The notes: a model not told the origin generated them from the letters alone. A stretch of DNA of 9,817 bases from Paracoccaceae bacterium (GCA_024742655.1 JANSYB010000039.1:1-9817); one strand, 5' to 3'; counted from the stretch's first letter, positions 1-7,511 are shown. A program made the numbers and translations.

Positions 1-1
1 C

Positions 2-208
2 TGGCCGGCACTTTACGACTGGATCCACCACGTGGCCGAGGCGGCGGCACAGGGCGCGGCGCAATGGACCGGTTTCGTCAAATGGGGCGTGACGGCACTG
101 ATGGACGGGGTGTTCGGTCTGGCGCTTGGCGCGGCCTTGATTCCGTTGGGCACCAGGATTGTCGCGCCCGTCTGGGCGCGGGTGAGCAAGCTCAACCCCT
201 TGATCTGA
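2..208 (+). CDS. Probable DUF808 (YedI-like) inner-membrane protein, C-terminal fragment
   Basis: Only the last 68 residues lie in the window; the start is to the left. The reading frame is open from base 2 and ends with TGA at 206-208. The peptide begins WPALYDWIHHVAEAAAQ, continues with a hydrophobic stretch (ALMDGVFGLALGAALIPLG) and ends in a short basic tail. An amphipathic His-rich helix, then a small-residue-rich membrane helix near the C terminus, matches my memory of the DUF808/YedI family of multi-pass inner-membrane proteins of unknown function. This call is from remembered family appearance. The fragment shows at least one membrane segment and no catalytic motif. Another multi-pass membrane protein is possible. 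The next gene starts 98 bases downstream, so co-transcription is possible but not shown. Confidence 0.55.
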   Translation, partial: WPALYDWIHHVAEAAAQGAAQWTGFVKWGVTALMDGVFGLALGAALIPLGTRIVAPVWARVSKLNPLI

Positions 209-250
209 TGCACGGCCGGGCATCGCGTCTCGCGCGAGTGGGCCAGAATG

Positions 251-259
251 TGCTATCCT
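251..259 (+). promoter_or_regulatory. Possible extended -10 promoter element
   Basis: TGC followed by TATCCT (254-259) resembles an extended -10 box (TGn plus a hexamer matching four of six consensus bases). No good -35 is visible at the usual distance. Transcription would begin near 266, leaving a leader of about 40 bases before the ATG at 307. This is a weak call from pattern alone. Confidence 0.3.
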
Positions 260-306
260 CAAGGGGAATGCCGATGCGCCGGATCGGCAAAACGGAGCCA
301 GATGTC

Positions 307-2274
307 ATGGCGGTGCGCCGCGGTTTTCTTCCCCTTGCCCTTTGCCTGGCCCTCTTTCTGGGCGTGACGGGACCGTCTGCGGCGCAGGAGCGGATACCGG
401 GTCTTTTCACCACGCTGGAAGAAGTCGAACCGGCCTTGCGCGGCGCCGACACGCGCGAGGCGTTGCTGCGCCTTCTGGGGCGTTGGTCGGTGTGCACCTC
501 CGACGACGCACTGGCGGACGCCCTGCGTCAAAACGGCGTGCGCGCGCTGCTGGTGCCGCTGGCGCAGGCGCGCCCGGCGGTCTTTTCGGGCGAATGCGAC
601 CTGCATCTGAGCGGGCAGGCGGCCGGGCAGTTGCTGACGGCCATACGGCCGGGCGACGACGTGGACCGCCCCGCAGATCGCGAGGGCCCGACGATGACCT
701 TGCGGCAAAGGGAATTCGCCGCGACATCGGGCAGCGCGCGCATCATCGCCGGGATTTCCGATCCAAGCGGGGTTGCGGGCGCCGAGGCCGACAGCTGGCA
801 GGGTGTGCAGCGCCTGTCGGTGGTCAGCGGCAATGACATCTGGGGGGGCGAGTACCGCCTGCCGCCGCATTACCGGCCCGAACGCCTGATCCTGCGGGCA
901 CGTGATCGTCTGGGCAACCTGAGCGAGGAAGTCGTGATCCTGCGGCGTCTGCCGGCCTGCGGATCGCCCGAAGGGATCACCCGCGATCTTGTCCGGCGCG
1001 TTCAGGAGGATCTCAATGCCATCGGGCGCAACGCGGGTGCCGAGGACGGTTATGCCGGAGAGCGGACCTGCCGGGCGCTGGCGGAGCACGGGATCGTGGA
1101 TGCGTTCGATTGGGGCGATCTGACCGGACAACTGGCGCTCGACCGGATCACGTTGAAGGCCCCGGAACGCCAGCAGGGCGCCCAACCGCGCGCCATTCTG
1201 CCGGTCGAAGTGTCCGATCCACGTGGCACCGGGGCGGTGTGGCGCATCCAGATGCTGCGGGGCGGGCGGGTGGCCGCCTCCAAACCGGTGGGCGAGGGCC
1301 GGGTGGAATTCGCCGTCACGCTGGTGGCCGGCGCGCAGGAGGTGGTCAGGTTTCGCGCGGTGGACGCGCAGGGCCGGGCGCTGGCCACGGCGCAGACCAC
1401 CGTTGCCCGAACCGCCGAGGTGCGCCTGCGACTGACCGGCGAGGGCTATGTCAACGGCACGCTCAGCTTTCCCGAGGCGCAGGCCAGCTTGCGGGCCTCG
1501 ATCATCGGTCTGTCGTCGGGCCGGATCGCGTTTCGCAGCGGCACCGGTCAGAGCGGCAGTGCGGTTTACAGCGGCACGCCGGTCTCGTTCGACATAGCCA
1601 TGCCGGAACCGGGCGCGCGCACGACCCTTGGCCTTGTTGCGATAGATGAGCAGGGCGAGCCGCAGGAAACCGTGGAGGTCACGCTCTTTCGTGTGCCGGT
1701 GACGCTGTCGGTGACACCGGGGCCCGAGGTGACATCGGAGGCCGAGGAAGAAGAGCTGACCGTATCCCTGCGCGGCGCGCGTCCCGGGACAAGGCTGGAG
1801 TTACGCGAGGCTTCGGGCGCGGTGCTGGCGTCGTCGCAATACCGCGACGGGCAAAGCTGGACGACACGCGTGCGGATGCCGGCCGCGGGCCAGAGCAGGA
1901 CGGTGATCGTGGCGGCGCTCGATTCCCGCGGTGCGCCGCTTGCCCCGCCGCAGCGCATCTCGCTGGTGCGCCCCGGAAGTGACCTGCCGCCATGGCTGAT
2001 CCCCACGGGGATCGGCGCCATTCTGGTGTTCGGCATGCTGGGCGGGTTGCGCGGCCTGATCCGCCGCCGGCGGGCGCGCCGGGACAAAACCCCGGCGCCT
2101 GAGCCCCGGCCAGAGACGACGACGGCCAAACCGCCCCCCATCCGCGTGACCGCCGTGCCCGACGACACCCCCGAGGTCGCGGGCCCCGATGCGGCCTTTC
2201 CCGCGCTGACCCTTCGGGCCGAGCCGGACATGTCCCCCGAGATCGAGGTGATCCTCGACGAAGATGAGGAGTGA
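307..2274 (+). CDS. Exported single-pass membrane protein with peptidoglycan-binding-like segment and Ig-like domains; unknown function
   Basis: A 655-residue protein that I cannot assign to a named family. Residues 1-26 form a Sec signal peptide (MAVRR, then a Leu-rich core, then SAA before Gln27). An N-terminal region contains Cys63 and Cys97. Residues about 218-260 resemble a peptidoglycan-binding (PGBD-like) repeat: a helix VQEDLNAIG, then a DGYAGERTC turn, flanked by Cys218 and Cys255. From about 285 to 557 the sequence is beta-rich, with Thr/Val-alternating strands, probably two or three Ig-like domains. A membrane helix at 563-581 is followed by RRRRARR, so the large domain should be periplasmic and the Pro-rich, acid-ended 74-residue tail cytoplasmic. 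The ATG at 307 has GGAG at 294-297. Upstream ATGs at 268 and 274 follow AAGGGGA (261-267) but would lengthen the signal peptide's n-region awkwardly. The layout recalls BatD-type proteins, but a PGBD-like segment is not typical of those. Confidence 0.85.
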   Translation: MAVRRGFLPLALCLALFLGVTGPSAAQERIPGLFTTLEEVEPALRGADTREALLRLLGRWSVCTSDDALADALRQNGVRALLVPLAQARPAVFSGECDLHLSGQAAGQLLTAIRPGDDVDRPADREGPTMTLRQREFAATSGSARIIAGISDPSGVAGAEADSWQGVQRLSVVSGNDIWGGEYRLPPHYRPERLILRARDRLGNLSEEVVILRRLPACGSPEGITRDLVRRVQEDLNAIGRNAGAEDGYAGERTCRALAEHGIVDAFDWGDLTGQLALDRITLKAPERQQGAQPRAILPVEVSDPRGTGAVWRIQMLRGGRVAASKPVGEGRVEFAVTLVAGAQEVVRFRAVDAQGRALATAQTTVARTAEVRLRLTGEGYVNGTLSFPEAQASLRASIIGLSSGRIAFRSGTGQSGSAVYSGTPVSFDIAMPEPGARTTLGLVAIDEQGEPQETVEVTLFRVPVTLSVTPGPEVTSEAEEEELTVSLRGARPGTRLELREASGAVLASSQYRDGQSWTTRVRMPAAGQSRTVIVAALDSRGAPLAPPQRISLVRPGSDLPPWLIPTGIGAILVFGMLGGLRGLIRRRRARRDKTPAPEPRPETTTAKPPPIRVTAVPDDTPEVAGPDAAFPALTLRAEPDMSPEIEVILDEDEE

Positions 2275-2278
2275 CCCC

Positions 2279-2839
2279 ATGAGTGACAAAACGGTTTCCG
2301 ACACGATCCCGCCCGCCGAATTCACGATGGTCGTGGAGGCCGTGAAGGACGCCCTGACCGAAGGTGAACCGGGTGTTCGGGTCGCCGGGGCCGCCCTCGA
2401 TTCCGGCACGTTGCAGAAAAGCGTGGCGCAGGCCGTGGAAAGCGCGCTGTCGATCTCGCTTTTCGATGCGTTGCTCAAGGGGTGGTACGGCCTCAGGGCG
2501 GTGCGCAAACTGACCGGCGACGAGGGGCCGGTGGATGGCAAGCCGCGCGTGGCCGCGATTGCCACCCACAAGGTGCGCATCACCCACCGGCCCGCCATTC
2601 ATCTCAGCCTGGGCGAGGTGGCGGACCTGCACAAGATAGAGGTGCCGGTCACGCTGAATATCGAGGTGGGCGGTGTTGCCCTGACCGTGACGGATCGCAA
2701 GATCGTCAAGGCCACGGCGGGCTATATCCAGCCGCGCGTCACCGTCTCGGTCGAAAAACTCAAGGTGGTCGACACCGCGTTGCCGCAGATAGACTTGTCG
2801 GGCGATCTGCTGGATGAGATGCAGGCCACCGACGCCTGA
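2279..2839 (+). CDS. Conserved-looking cytoplasmic protein of unknown function (186 aa)
   Basis: I do not recognise this family. The start is the ATG at 2279 with AGGAG at 2267-2271, which lies in the end of the previous gene; an in-frame ATG at 2264 has no comparable site. The gap to the preceding stop is four bases, so the two genes are very likely co-transcribed and perhaps translationally coupled. The protein has no signal peptide or membrane helix. Residues 10-80 look helical. Residues 88-170 are beta-rich, with alternating hydrophobics (KVRITHRPAIHLSL, VPVTLNIEVGGVALTVTD, RVTVSVEKLKVV). The end is acidic. No catalytic motif is visible. The obvious hypothesis, unproven, is that it works with the cytoplasmic tail of the envelope protein encoded just upstream. 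Confidence 0.82.
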   Translation: MSDKTVSDTIPPAEFTMVVEAVKDALTEGEPGVRVAGAALDSGTLQKSVAQAVESALSISLFDALLKGWYGLRAVRKLTGDEGPVDGKPRVAAIATHKVRITHRPAIHLSLGEVADLHKIEVPVTLNIEVGGVALTVTDRKIVKATAGYIQPRVTVSVEKLKVVDTALPQIDLSGDLLDEMQATDA

Positions 2840-2960
2840 TGGGTGGTCCCGAAGGGACAATCGAAGGCGACGTCACTCAGCGCAATGACACCGGTTAAAG
2901 CCAAGGCGGCCAAGCTGCCGCATACTGCATGTCGTGTTGTCGAAACCGGAGGGAAAACCG

Positions 2961-3383
2961 ATGACTGCGACCGGGCTGAAAATCACAGACGATGCCGTGC
3001 AAAGCACGAACGAGTGGGTGAACGACGTCAACGAAAAGGTCGGCTGGGAGCATAAGCATCGCGCCTACCGGCTGCTGCGCTCCGTGTTGCACGCGGTGCG
3101 CGATCATCTGAACCCGGACGAGGCCGCGCAGTTGGCCGCGCAGATGCCGGTGCTGATCCGCGGTGTATTCTATGACGGCTGGAACCCGTCGAAAACGCCA
3201 CTTAAGATCCGCGCGCGCGATGAGTTCATCGCCCGCGTGCAAGAGGATTTCGGATCCGATCCGCTTGGGGATGCGCCCGAGGCCATCTCGGCCGTGATGG
3301 CCGTTCTGGAGGCGCGCATTTCCAAAGGCGAGATGGAGGATGTCCGCAGCACCTTCACCACGGAAATCCGCACGTTGTTCTAG
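2961..3383 (+). CDS. DUF2267 domain protein
   Basis: A 140-residue soluble protein that fits the DUF2267 family along almost its whole length. The recognisable core is residues 34-74: a helix RAYRLLRSVLHAVRDHL, then NPDEAAQLAAQMPVLIRGVFYDGW, in which Leu/Ala-rich helices and the closing Tyr-Asp-Gly-Trp are typical. The rest (about 85-140) is a second helical half with PEAISAVMAVLEARI. The family is widespread in proteobacteria and actinobacteria and has no established biochemical role. The ATG at 2961 has GGAGGG at 2948-2953. An in-frame upstream ATG at 2934 lacks a ribosome site. A 121-base gap separates it from the previous gene, so it may have its own promoter, though I see no convincing -35/-10 pair. 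It converges on transketolase. Confidence 0.88.
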   Translation: MTATGLKITDDAVQSTNEWVNDVNEKVGWEHKHRAYRLLRSVLHAVRDHLNPDEAAQLAAQMPVLIRGVFYDGWNPSKTPLKIRARDEFIARVQEDFGSDPLGDAPEAISAVMAVLEARISKGEMEDVRSTFTTEIRTLF

Positions 3384-3390
3384 CGGCTTT

Positions 3391-3436
3391 CGGCCCGCTG
3401 CATCCCGGTCGTCTTCGGGTCACGCTGCGCGGGCCG
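3391..3436. terminator. Long inverted repeat between convergent genes, possible bidirectional terminator
   Basis: CGGCCCGC (3391-3398) pairs perfectly with GCGGGCCG (3429-3436). After a one-base bulge (T3399), GCA (3400-3402) pairs with TGC (3426-3428). CCCG (3404-3407) can pair with CGGG (3416-3419) at the tip. It lies between the stop codons of the DUF2267 gene (3383) and transketolase (3446). Neither strand has a T-run after the stem, so classic intrinsic termination is uncertain. Confidence 0.5.
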
Positions 3437-3445
3437 GTGTCGCCC

Positions 3446-5464
3446 TCACAGCAGGGATTTGACCTTATCGACTACGGCCTCGGCGGTGATGCCGAACTTT
3501 TCGTACAGAACATCCGCCGGGGCCGACGCGCCGAAGCTGTCCATGCCGACGAACCCGGCCCTGGCCTCGCGTCCGCGCTCGCCGCACAGCCAGCGATCCC
3601 AGCCCTGCCGGACAGCGGCCTCGACGCCCACGCGCACCGCGGCACCGCCGGGCAGAACGCGCTTGCGATAGGCCTCGTCCTGTTGTTCGAAGAGTTCCCA
3701 GCACGGCATGGAGACGACGCGCGTGCCGATCCCCTCGGCCTCGAGCATGTCGCGCGCGGCCATCGCAATGGCCACTTCCGAGCCGCTCGCCATCACGATC
3801 GCCTGACGCTTGTTTTCTGCATCCTTGAGCACATAGGCGCCCTGCGCGGTCAGGTTTCTGGTCTTGTGCTCGGTTCGCAGGGTGGGCACGCCCTGCCGCG
3901 TCAGCGACAGAACCGACGGGGTCGAGGTCGAACTCAGCGCCAGTTCCCACGCCTCGGCGGTCTCGATCGTGTCGCAGGGGCGGAACACCATCGTGTTGGG
4001 GGTCGCGCGGCTGATGGCCAGATGCTCCACCGGCTGATGGGTCGGGCCATCCTCGCCAAGCCCGATGCTGTCATGGGTCATGACGAACACCGTCGGCACC
4101 TTCATCAACGCGGCCAGACGCATCGCGGGGCGCGCGTAATCGGTGAAGCACATGAACGTGCCGCCATAGGGGCGAATGCCGCCATGCAGGGCCATGCCGT
4201 TCATCGCCGCGGCCATGCCATGCTCACGGATACCGTAATGTATATAGCGGCCCTTGCGGTTGTCGGTGTCGAACACCGTCATGTCGCCCGTCTTCGTGTT
4301 GTTCGAGCCCGACAGGTCGGCCGAACCGCCAATGGTCTCGGGCATGATCGGGTTGACGACCTCCAGCACCATTTCGCTGGACTTCCGGGTGGCGACCTTG
4401 GGCTGTTCTTCGGCGATCTGCTTTTTCAGGGCGCGGATGCGCGAGGACAGCTTCTTGGCCGGGGTCATGCTCATGACGCGGGCGAATTCGGCCTGGCGCC
4501 GCTCGGTCTGCTCGGACAGGCGTGTCTCCCAGGCTGCGCGGTCGGCCGCGCCACGCTGGCCGATGGCCTCCCATGCGGATTTGACATCGGCGGGCACCTC
4601 GAACGGGCCGCCGGTCCAGCCATAGGCATCCTTAGCCGCCTGCAGCTGCTCGGCATCGGTCAGCGCACCATGGCCCTTTGAAGTGTCCTGCGCCGCGTGG
4701 CCCAGGGCGATATGCGTCTTGCAGGCGATCATCGTGGGGCGGCTGGCCTTGCGCGCGGCGCTCAGCGCCTCGTCGATGGCCGCCGGGTCATGCCCGTCGC
4801 ATTCCAGCACCAGCCAGCCGCTGGCGCGGAAGCGTTTGACCTGATCGGTGCGGTCGGCCAGATCGACGGTGCCGTCGATGGTGATGTTGTTGTTGTCCCA
4901 CAGCACGATCAACTTGCCCAGACGTTGCCGCCCGGCAAGGCCGATCGCCTCCTGGCTGACGCCCTCCATCAGGCAGCCATCCCCGGCGATGACATAGGTG
5001 TGGTGATCCACCAGCTTGCGCCCGAAGCGCGCGCGCAGCGCCTCCTCGGCGATGGCGAAGCCGACGGCATTGGCGATGCCCTGTCCCAGCGGGCCGGTCG
5101 TCGTCTCGATCGCGGCATGCAGGAAGTTTTCAGGATGGCCCGCCGTGATCGCGCCCCACTGGCGGAAATTCCGGATCTCGTCCAGTGTCATCCCCGGTGA
5201 GCCGGTCAGGTACAGCAGCGAATACAGCAGCATTGAGCCATGCCCGGCCGACAGGATGAACCGGTCGCGATCCGCCCAATCCGGTGCCGAGGCGTCGAAT
5301 TTCAGGTGCTTTTCGAACAGAACCGTGGCGACATCGGCCATGCCCATCGGCATGCCGGAATGCCCGGAATTGGCGGCGTGCACCGCATCCAGCGTCAGGG
5401 CGCGGATGGCGGCGGCCTTGGTCCAGTGGTCGGGATGGTTAGTGCGCAGGGCGGCGATATCCAC
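3446..5464 (-). CDS. tkt: Transketolase
   Basis: A 672-residue ThDP-dependent transketolase, close to the roughly 665-residue length of E. coli TktA. It moves two-carbon ketol units between sugar phosphates in the non-oxidative pentose phosphate pathway (and the Calvin cycle where present). Visible landmarks: SGH with His35, AGHGS with His75, [14 protein letters not shown] (122-135), the ThDP/metal motif GDGCLMEG (161-168) with Asn residues at 191-193, His265, REHG with Glu414 (the ThDP-activating glutamate), [15 protein letters not shown] with His464, Asp472 and His476, and Arg523 for substrate phosphate. No key residue is missing. The start is GTG at 5462-5464, preceded on the minus strand by AAAGGA (5474-5479), nine bases away; residues align with TktA from this start. 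It is divergent from zauP and transcribed alone in this window. Confidence 0.97.
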   Translation of the reverse strand: MDIAALRTNHPDHWTKAAAIRALTLDAVHAANSGHSGMPMGMADVATVLFEKHLKFDASAPDWADRDRFILSAGHGSMLLYSLLYLTGSPGMTLDEIRNFRQWGAITAGHPENFLHAAIETTTGPLGQGIANAVGFAIAEEALRARFGRKLVDHHTYVIAGDGCLMEGVSQEAIGLAGRQRLGKLIVLWDNNNITIDGTVDLADRTDQVKRFRASGWLVLECDGHDPAAIDEALSAARKASRPTMIACKTHIALGHAAQDTSKGHGALTDAEQLQAAKDAYGWTGGPFEVPADVKSAWEAIGQRGAADRAAWETRLSEQTERRQAEFARVMSMTPAKKLSSRIRALKKQIAEEQPKVATRKSSEMVLEVVNPIMPETIGGSADLSGSNNTKTGDMTVFDTDNRKGRYIHYGIREHGMAAAMNGMALHGGIRPYGGTFMCFTDYARPAMRLAALMKVPTVFVMTHDSIGLGEDGPTHQPVEHLAISRATPNTMVFRPCDTIETAEAWELALSSTSTPSVLSLTRQGVPTLRTEHKTRNLTAQGAYVLKDAENKRQAIVMASGSEVAIAMAARDMLEAEGIGTRVVSMPCWELFEQQDEAYRKRVLPGGAAVRVGVEAAVRQGWDRWLCGERGREARAGFVGMDSFGASAPADVLYEKFGITAEAVVDKVKSLL

Positions 5465-5503
5465 GGGCAGCGTTCCTTTGATGAGGCAGGGATCGTTTGG
5501 CGT

Positions 5504-5531
5504 TGCATATCAGCCCCGCCCCAAAGATCAA
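5504..5531 (-). promoter_or_regulatory. Possible transketolase promoter
   Basis: On the minus strand TTGATC (5526-5531) and TATGCA (5504-5509) are separated by 16 bases and lie about 40-67 bases before the GTG start. They match the -35 and -10 consensus at about four and three of six bases. The shared 191-base gap to zauP should hold both divergent promoters; I see no equally good pair for the + strand. Confidence 0.3.
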
Positions 5532-5655
5532 GCGGGTCTGCCCGGACAGCCCGAAGAGGGGCGCATTTTCCAATGGCATTGGGTAGACTCGGGGAACTAT
5601 GCCCGTCAGGCGATTCGGCCGGCCGGCCAAGAAGACCGCATCAAGGGATGAGGAC

Positions 5656-6153
5656 ATGAGCGAGATCGAAGAGTTTCAGCGCAGGATCAATGCCGCGCTT
5701 GACCGCATTGCCCAGGGCATCGAGGCGGCCCCGTCCGGCGGTGGTGACCCCGCCGAGATGGACGCGTTGCGCCAGGCATTGGAAGACGAGAAGCTGGCCA
5801 ACGAACAGTTGCAGGAGCGCGTCAAGGCGCTCAGGGCCCGGCGTAACAAGCTCGAGGAAGAGCTGGAGGCGATGCGCGACCAGACATCCGAGTCGCTGTC
5901 GAAGCTGGATTCCGAGTTGCAGGCCCTGCGCCGCGCCAATCAGCAACTGCGCGACAACAACCAGGCCCTGCGCGAGGCGAATGCCGCCGGGGTGGGTGAG
6001 CCGCACCTGATCAACAAGTCCATGATGGCCGAGCTTGAAAGCCTGCGCGCCAGCCGCGCGGTCGACCGGGCCGAGACAACCGCGATCCTGTCCGAGCTGA
6101 CCGCCGCGATGGACAACGCCGCCGAGACCCACACGCAGGAGGAGGAGGCCTGA
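5656..6153 (+). CDS. zauP: ZauP-like coiled-coil protein, ZapA partner
   Basis: A 165-residue, highly charged protein dominated by a coiled coil (about residues 33-110, with heptad-like Leu spacing in ALEDEKLANEQLQERVKALR and SELQALRRANQQLRDN). A short N-terminal helix (2-24) and a C-terminal helix (118-155) flank it. It has no signal peptide or membrane segment. In Caulobacter, ZauP is a coiled-coil protein encoded directly upstream of zapA that helps ZapA focus the FtsZ ring. The same position, one-base overlap with zapA and architecture make that the best assignment. The identification rests on architecture and synteny more than on a sequence motif. The ATG at 5656 has AAGGGA at 5643-5648. 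The frame extends upstream to 5599, but the peptide there is unlike the rest and has no ribosome site. Confidence 0.78.
   Translation: MSEIEEFQRRINAALDRIAQGIEAAPSGGGDPAEMDALRQALEDEKLANEQLQERVKALRARRNKLEEELEAMRDQTSESLSKLDSELQALRRANQQLRDNNQALREANAAGVGEPHLINKSMMAELESLRASRAVDRAETTAILSELTAAMDNAAETHTQEEEA
6137..6148 (+). promoter_or_regulatory. Unusually strong ribosome binding site for zapA, inside zauP
   Basis: Four tandem AGG units (AGGAGGAGGAGG) end four bases before the zapA ATG and encode the Gln-Glu-Glu-Glu-Ala tail of ZauP. With the TGATG stop/start overlap this suggests efficient, coupled translation of the two proteins. Confidence 0.75.
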
Positions 6154-6554
6154 TGCCCGAAGTCGAGATTGAAATCGGTGGCCGCACCTTCGAAGTGGCC
6201 TGCCAGGAAGGCGAGGAGCATTACCTGCACGCCGCCGCCAAGATGCTGGACGAAGAGGCCAGCGTTCTGTCCGCCCAGATCGGGCGTATTCCCGAGGCGC
6301 GGATGCTGCTGATGGCGGGTCTGATGCTGGCCGACAAGACGGCGGGCGTTCAGGACAAGCTGCGTGAGGCCGAGGACAAGATGGCCGAGAAAGAGGCCGA
6401 GCTGGAACAGCTGCGCAATGCCCCGCAGCCCGAGGCGCAACGGATCGAGGTGCCCGTGGTGCCCGACACGGTCAATGACGCCCTGGCCGAGATCGCCGCG
6501 CGGGCGGAATCGCTGGCCGATCAGGTCGGCGGCGAGGGCAGTGGCAAGGGCTGA
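6153..6554 (+). CDS. zapA: Cell division protein ZapA
   Basis: A 133-residue ZapA-family protein; ZapA binds FtsZ and cross-links protofilaments at midcell. The N-terminal ZapA domain (1-70) shows the family pattern: VEIEIGGRTFEVAC strands, a helix with EEHYLHAAAKMLDEEA, an IPEARMLLMAGLMLAD helix, then a coiled coil (about 64-90, KLREAEDKMAEKEAELEQL). A Pro-rich linker (91-104) leads to an extra amphipathic C-terminal helix (106-125), making it longer than the roughly 105-110-residue minimal proteins. Its ATG shares a base with the zauP stop (TGATG), so the pair is an operon with likely coupled translation. A strong terminator follows 20 bases after the stop. Confidence 0.93.
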   Translation: MPEVEIEIGGRTFEVACQEGEEHYLHAAAKMLDEEASVLSAQIGRIPEARMLLMAGLMLADKTAGVQDKLREAEDKMAEKEAELEQLRNAPQPEAQRIEVPVVPDTVNDALAEIAARAESLADQVGGEGSGKG

Positions 6555-6574
6555 ACCGTCCGTTCTTGAAAGAC

Positions 6575-6615
6575 AAAAGCCCCGGCGCGGTGACGCACCG
6601 GGGCTTTCGCTTTTT
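6575..6615. terminator. Bidirectional intrinsic terminator between zapA and mtkB
   Basis: AAAGCCCCGG (6576-6585) pairs perfectly with CCGGGGCTTT (6598-6607). After a C-A mismatch, GCG/CGC closes a GTGA loop (6590-6593, a GNRA-type tetraloop). TTTCGCTTTTT follows on the + strand, ending zapA transcripts. On the minus strand the stem is followed by a short T-run (complement of 6575-6578), so it can also end the mcl-mtkA-mtkB transcript, whose last stop is at 6630. Confidence 0.93.
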
Positions 6616-6629
6616 CAGGTAACCCGGTG

Positions 6630-7511
6630 TCAGGCGACCATTTTCTCGACCACCTCGCCAAAGGAAGAGGGCGTCGGCACAATGGTCACGCCCGCCTCTT
6701 GCAGGATGTCGACTTTTTCCTGTGCGGATTCGCCGAAGGCCGACACGATCGCGCCCGCGTGGCCCATGCGGCGGCCCTTGGGGGCCGACAGGCCCGCGAT
6801 GTAGGCCGCGACCGGCTTGGTCATGTGATCGCGGATATATTCCGCCGCCTCGGCCTCTTGCGGGCCGCCGATTTCGCCCACGAGCACAACGGCGTCGGTT
6901 TCCGGGTCGGCCTCGAAGAGTTCCAGGATATCCTTGAAGCTCGATCCGTTGATCGGATCCCCCCCGATCCCGATGGAGGACGACACACCGATGCCGCGCT
7001 CGCTCATCTGGCTGGCGGCCTCGTATCCGAGCGTGCCCGAACGACCGACGATGCCCACGCGACCGGGCTTGTAGATATGCGGCGGCATCAGCCCGGCAAA
7101 GGCCTGCCCGGGCGTGATGATGCCCGCGCAATTGGGCCCGATCAGGCGCATCCGGTTCTGGGATTTGTAGCGGCGCATGTAGCGCTTGACGTGGATCATG
7201 TCCTGCGCGGGGATGCCGTCGGCGATGCAGACGCAGGTCTTGATGCCCGCATCCGCCGCTTCCATGATCGAATCGGCCGCAAAGGGCGGCGGCACGAAGC
7301 TGACCACCAGTTCGGCACCGGTTTCGGCCACGGCCCCCTTGACGGTGTTGAAGACAGGCAGGCCCAGATGCGTGGTTCCACCCTTGCCCGGTGTCACGCC
7401 GCCCACGACATTGGTGCCGTGGTTGATCATGTCCTGCGCGTGAAAACTTCCGATCCGCCCGGTGAACCCGGTGACCAGTACCTTGGTGTCCTTGTCGATG
7501 ATAATCGCCAT
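6630..7511 (-). CDS. mtkB: Malate-CoA ligase (malate thiokinase) alpha subunit
   Basis: A 293-residue CoA-binding, phosphohistidine subunit of the succinyl-CoA synthetase superfamily. Visible features: an N-terminal Rossmann CoA-binding region (TGFTGRIGSFHA, 14-25; GGVTPGKGG, 37-45), GPNCAGI (125-131), GRSGTLGYEA (146-155), GIGGDPINGSSF (181-192), EIGGPQEAEA with Glu213, and APKGRRMGHAGAI with the phosphorylated His251. With MtkA it makes malyl-CoA from malate, CoA and ATP. I prefer malate thiokinase over SucD because the operon begins with malyl-CoA lyase and because GPNCAGI and PINGSSF match Methylobacterium MtkB as I remember it, where SucD usually has other residues. The ATG at 7509-7511 overlaps the mtkA stop by one base. 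CCTCC at 7519-7523 (GGAGG on the minus strand) is its ribosome site and excludes the longer in-frame start at 7550. Confidence 0.9.
   Translation of the reverse strand: MAIIIDKDTKVLVTGFTGRIGSFHAQDMINHGTNVVGGVTPGKGGTTHLGLPVFNTVKGAVAETGAELVVSFVPPPFAADSIMEAADAGIKTCVCIADGIPAQDMIHVKRYMRRYKSQNRMRLIGPNCAGIITPGQAFAGLMPPHIYKPGRVGIVGRSGTLGYEAASQMSERGIGVSSSIGIGGDPINGSSFKDILELFEADPETDAVVLVGEIGGPQEAEAAEYIRDHMTKPVAAYIAGLSAPKGRRMGHAGAIVSAFGESAQEKVDILQEAGVTIVPTPSSFGEVVEKMVA

Noticed and set aside
229..238. CTCGCGCGAG palindrome downstream of the DUF808-like gene
   Set aside because: Ten bases of G+C-rich palindrome are expected by chance in such DNA, and no second copy or T-run supports a role.
64..306. N-terminal extension of the envelope protein gene back to 64
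   Set aside because: This part overlaps the DUF808-like gene tail in another frame, and the encoded peptide lies ahead of a clear signal peptide.
2846..2858. Small hairpin GTCCC-GAA-GGGAC after the 186-aa gene
   Set aside because: Only five base pairs and no T-run; too weak to call a terminator.
1679..2860. Long minus-strand open frame opposite the envelope protein and its neighbour
   Set aside because: Arg/Pro-rich peptide with no recognisable motif, spanning two real genes with good ribosome sites on the + strand.
3437..4681. Long + strand open frame of 414 codons opposite transketolase
   Set aside because: It is a G+C-driven shadow: its peptide is His/Gly/Arg-rich low-complexity sequence, and the opposite strand encodes an intact, recognisable enzyme.
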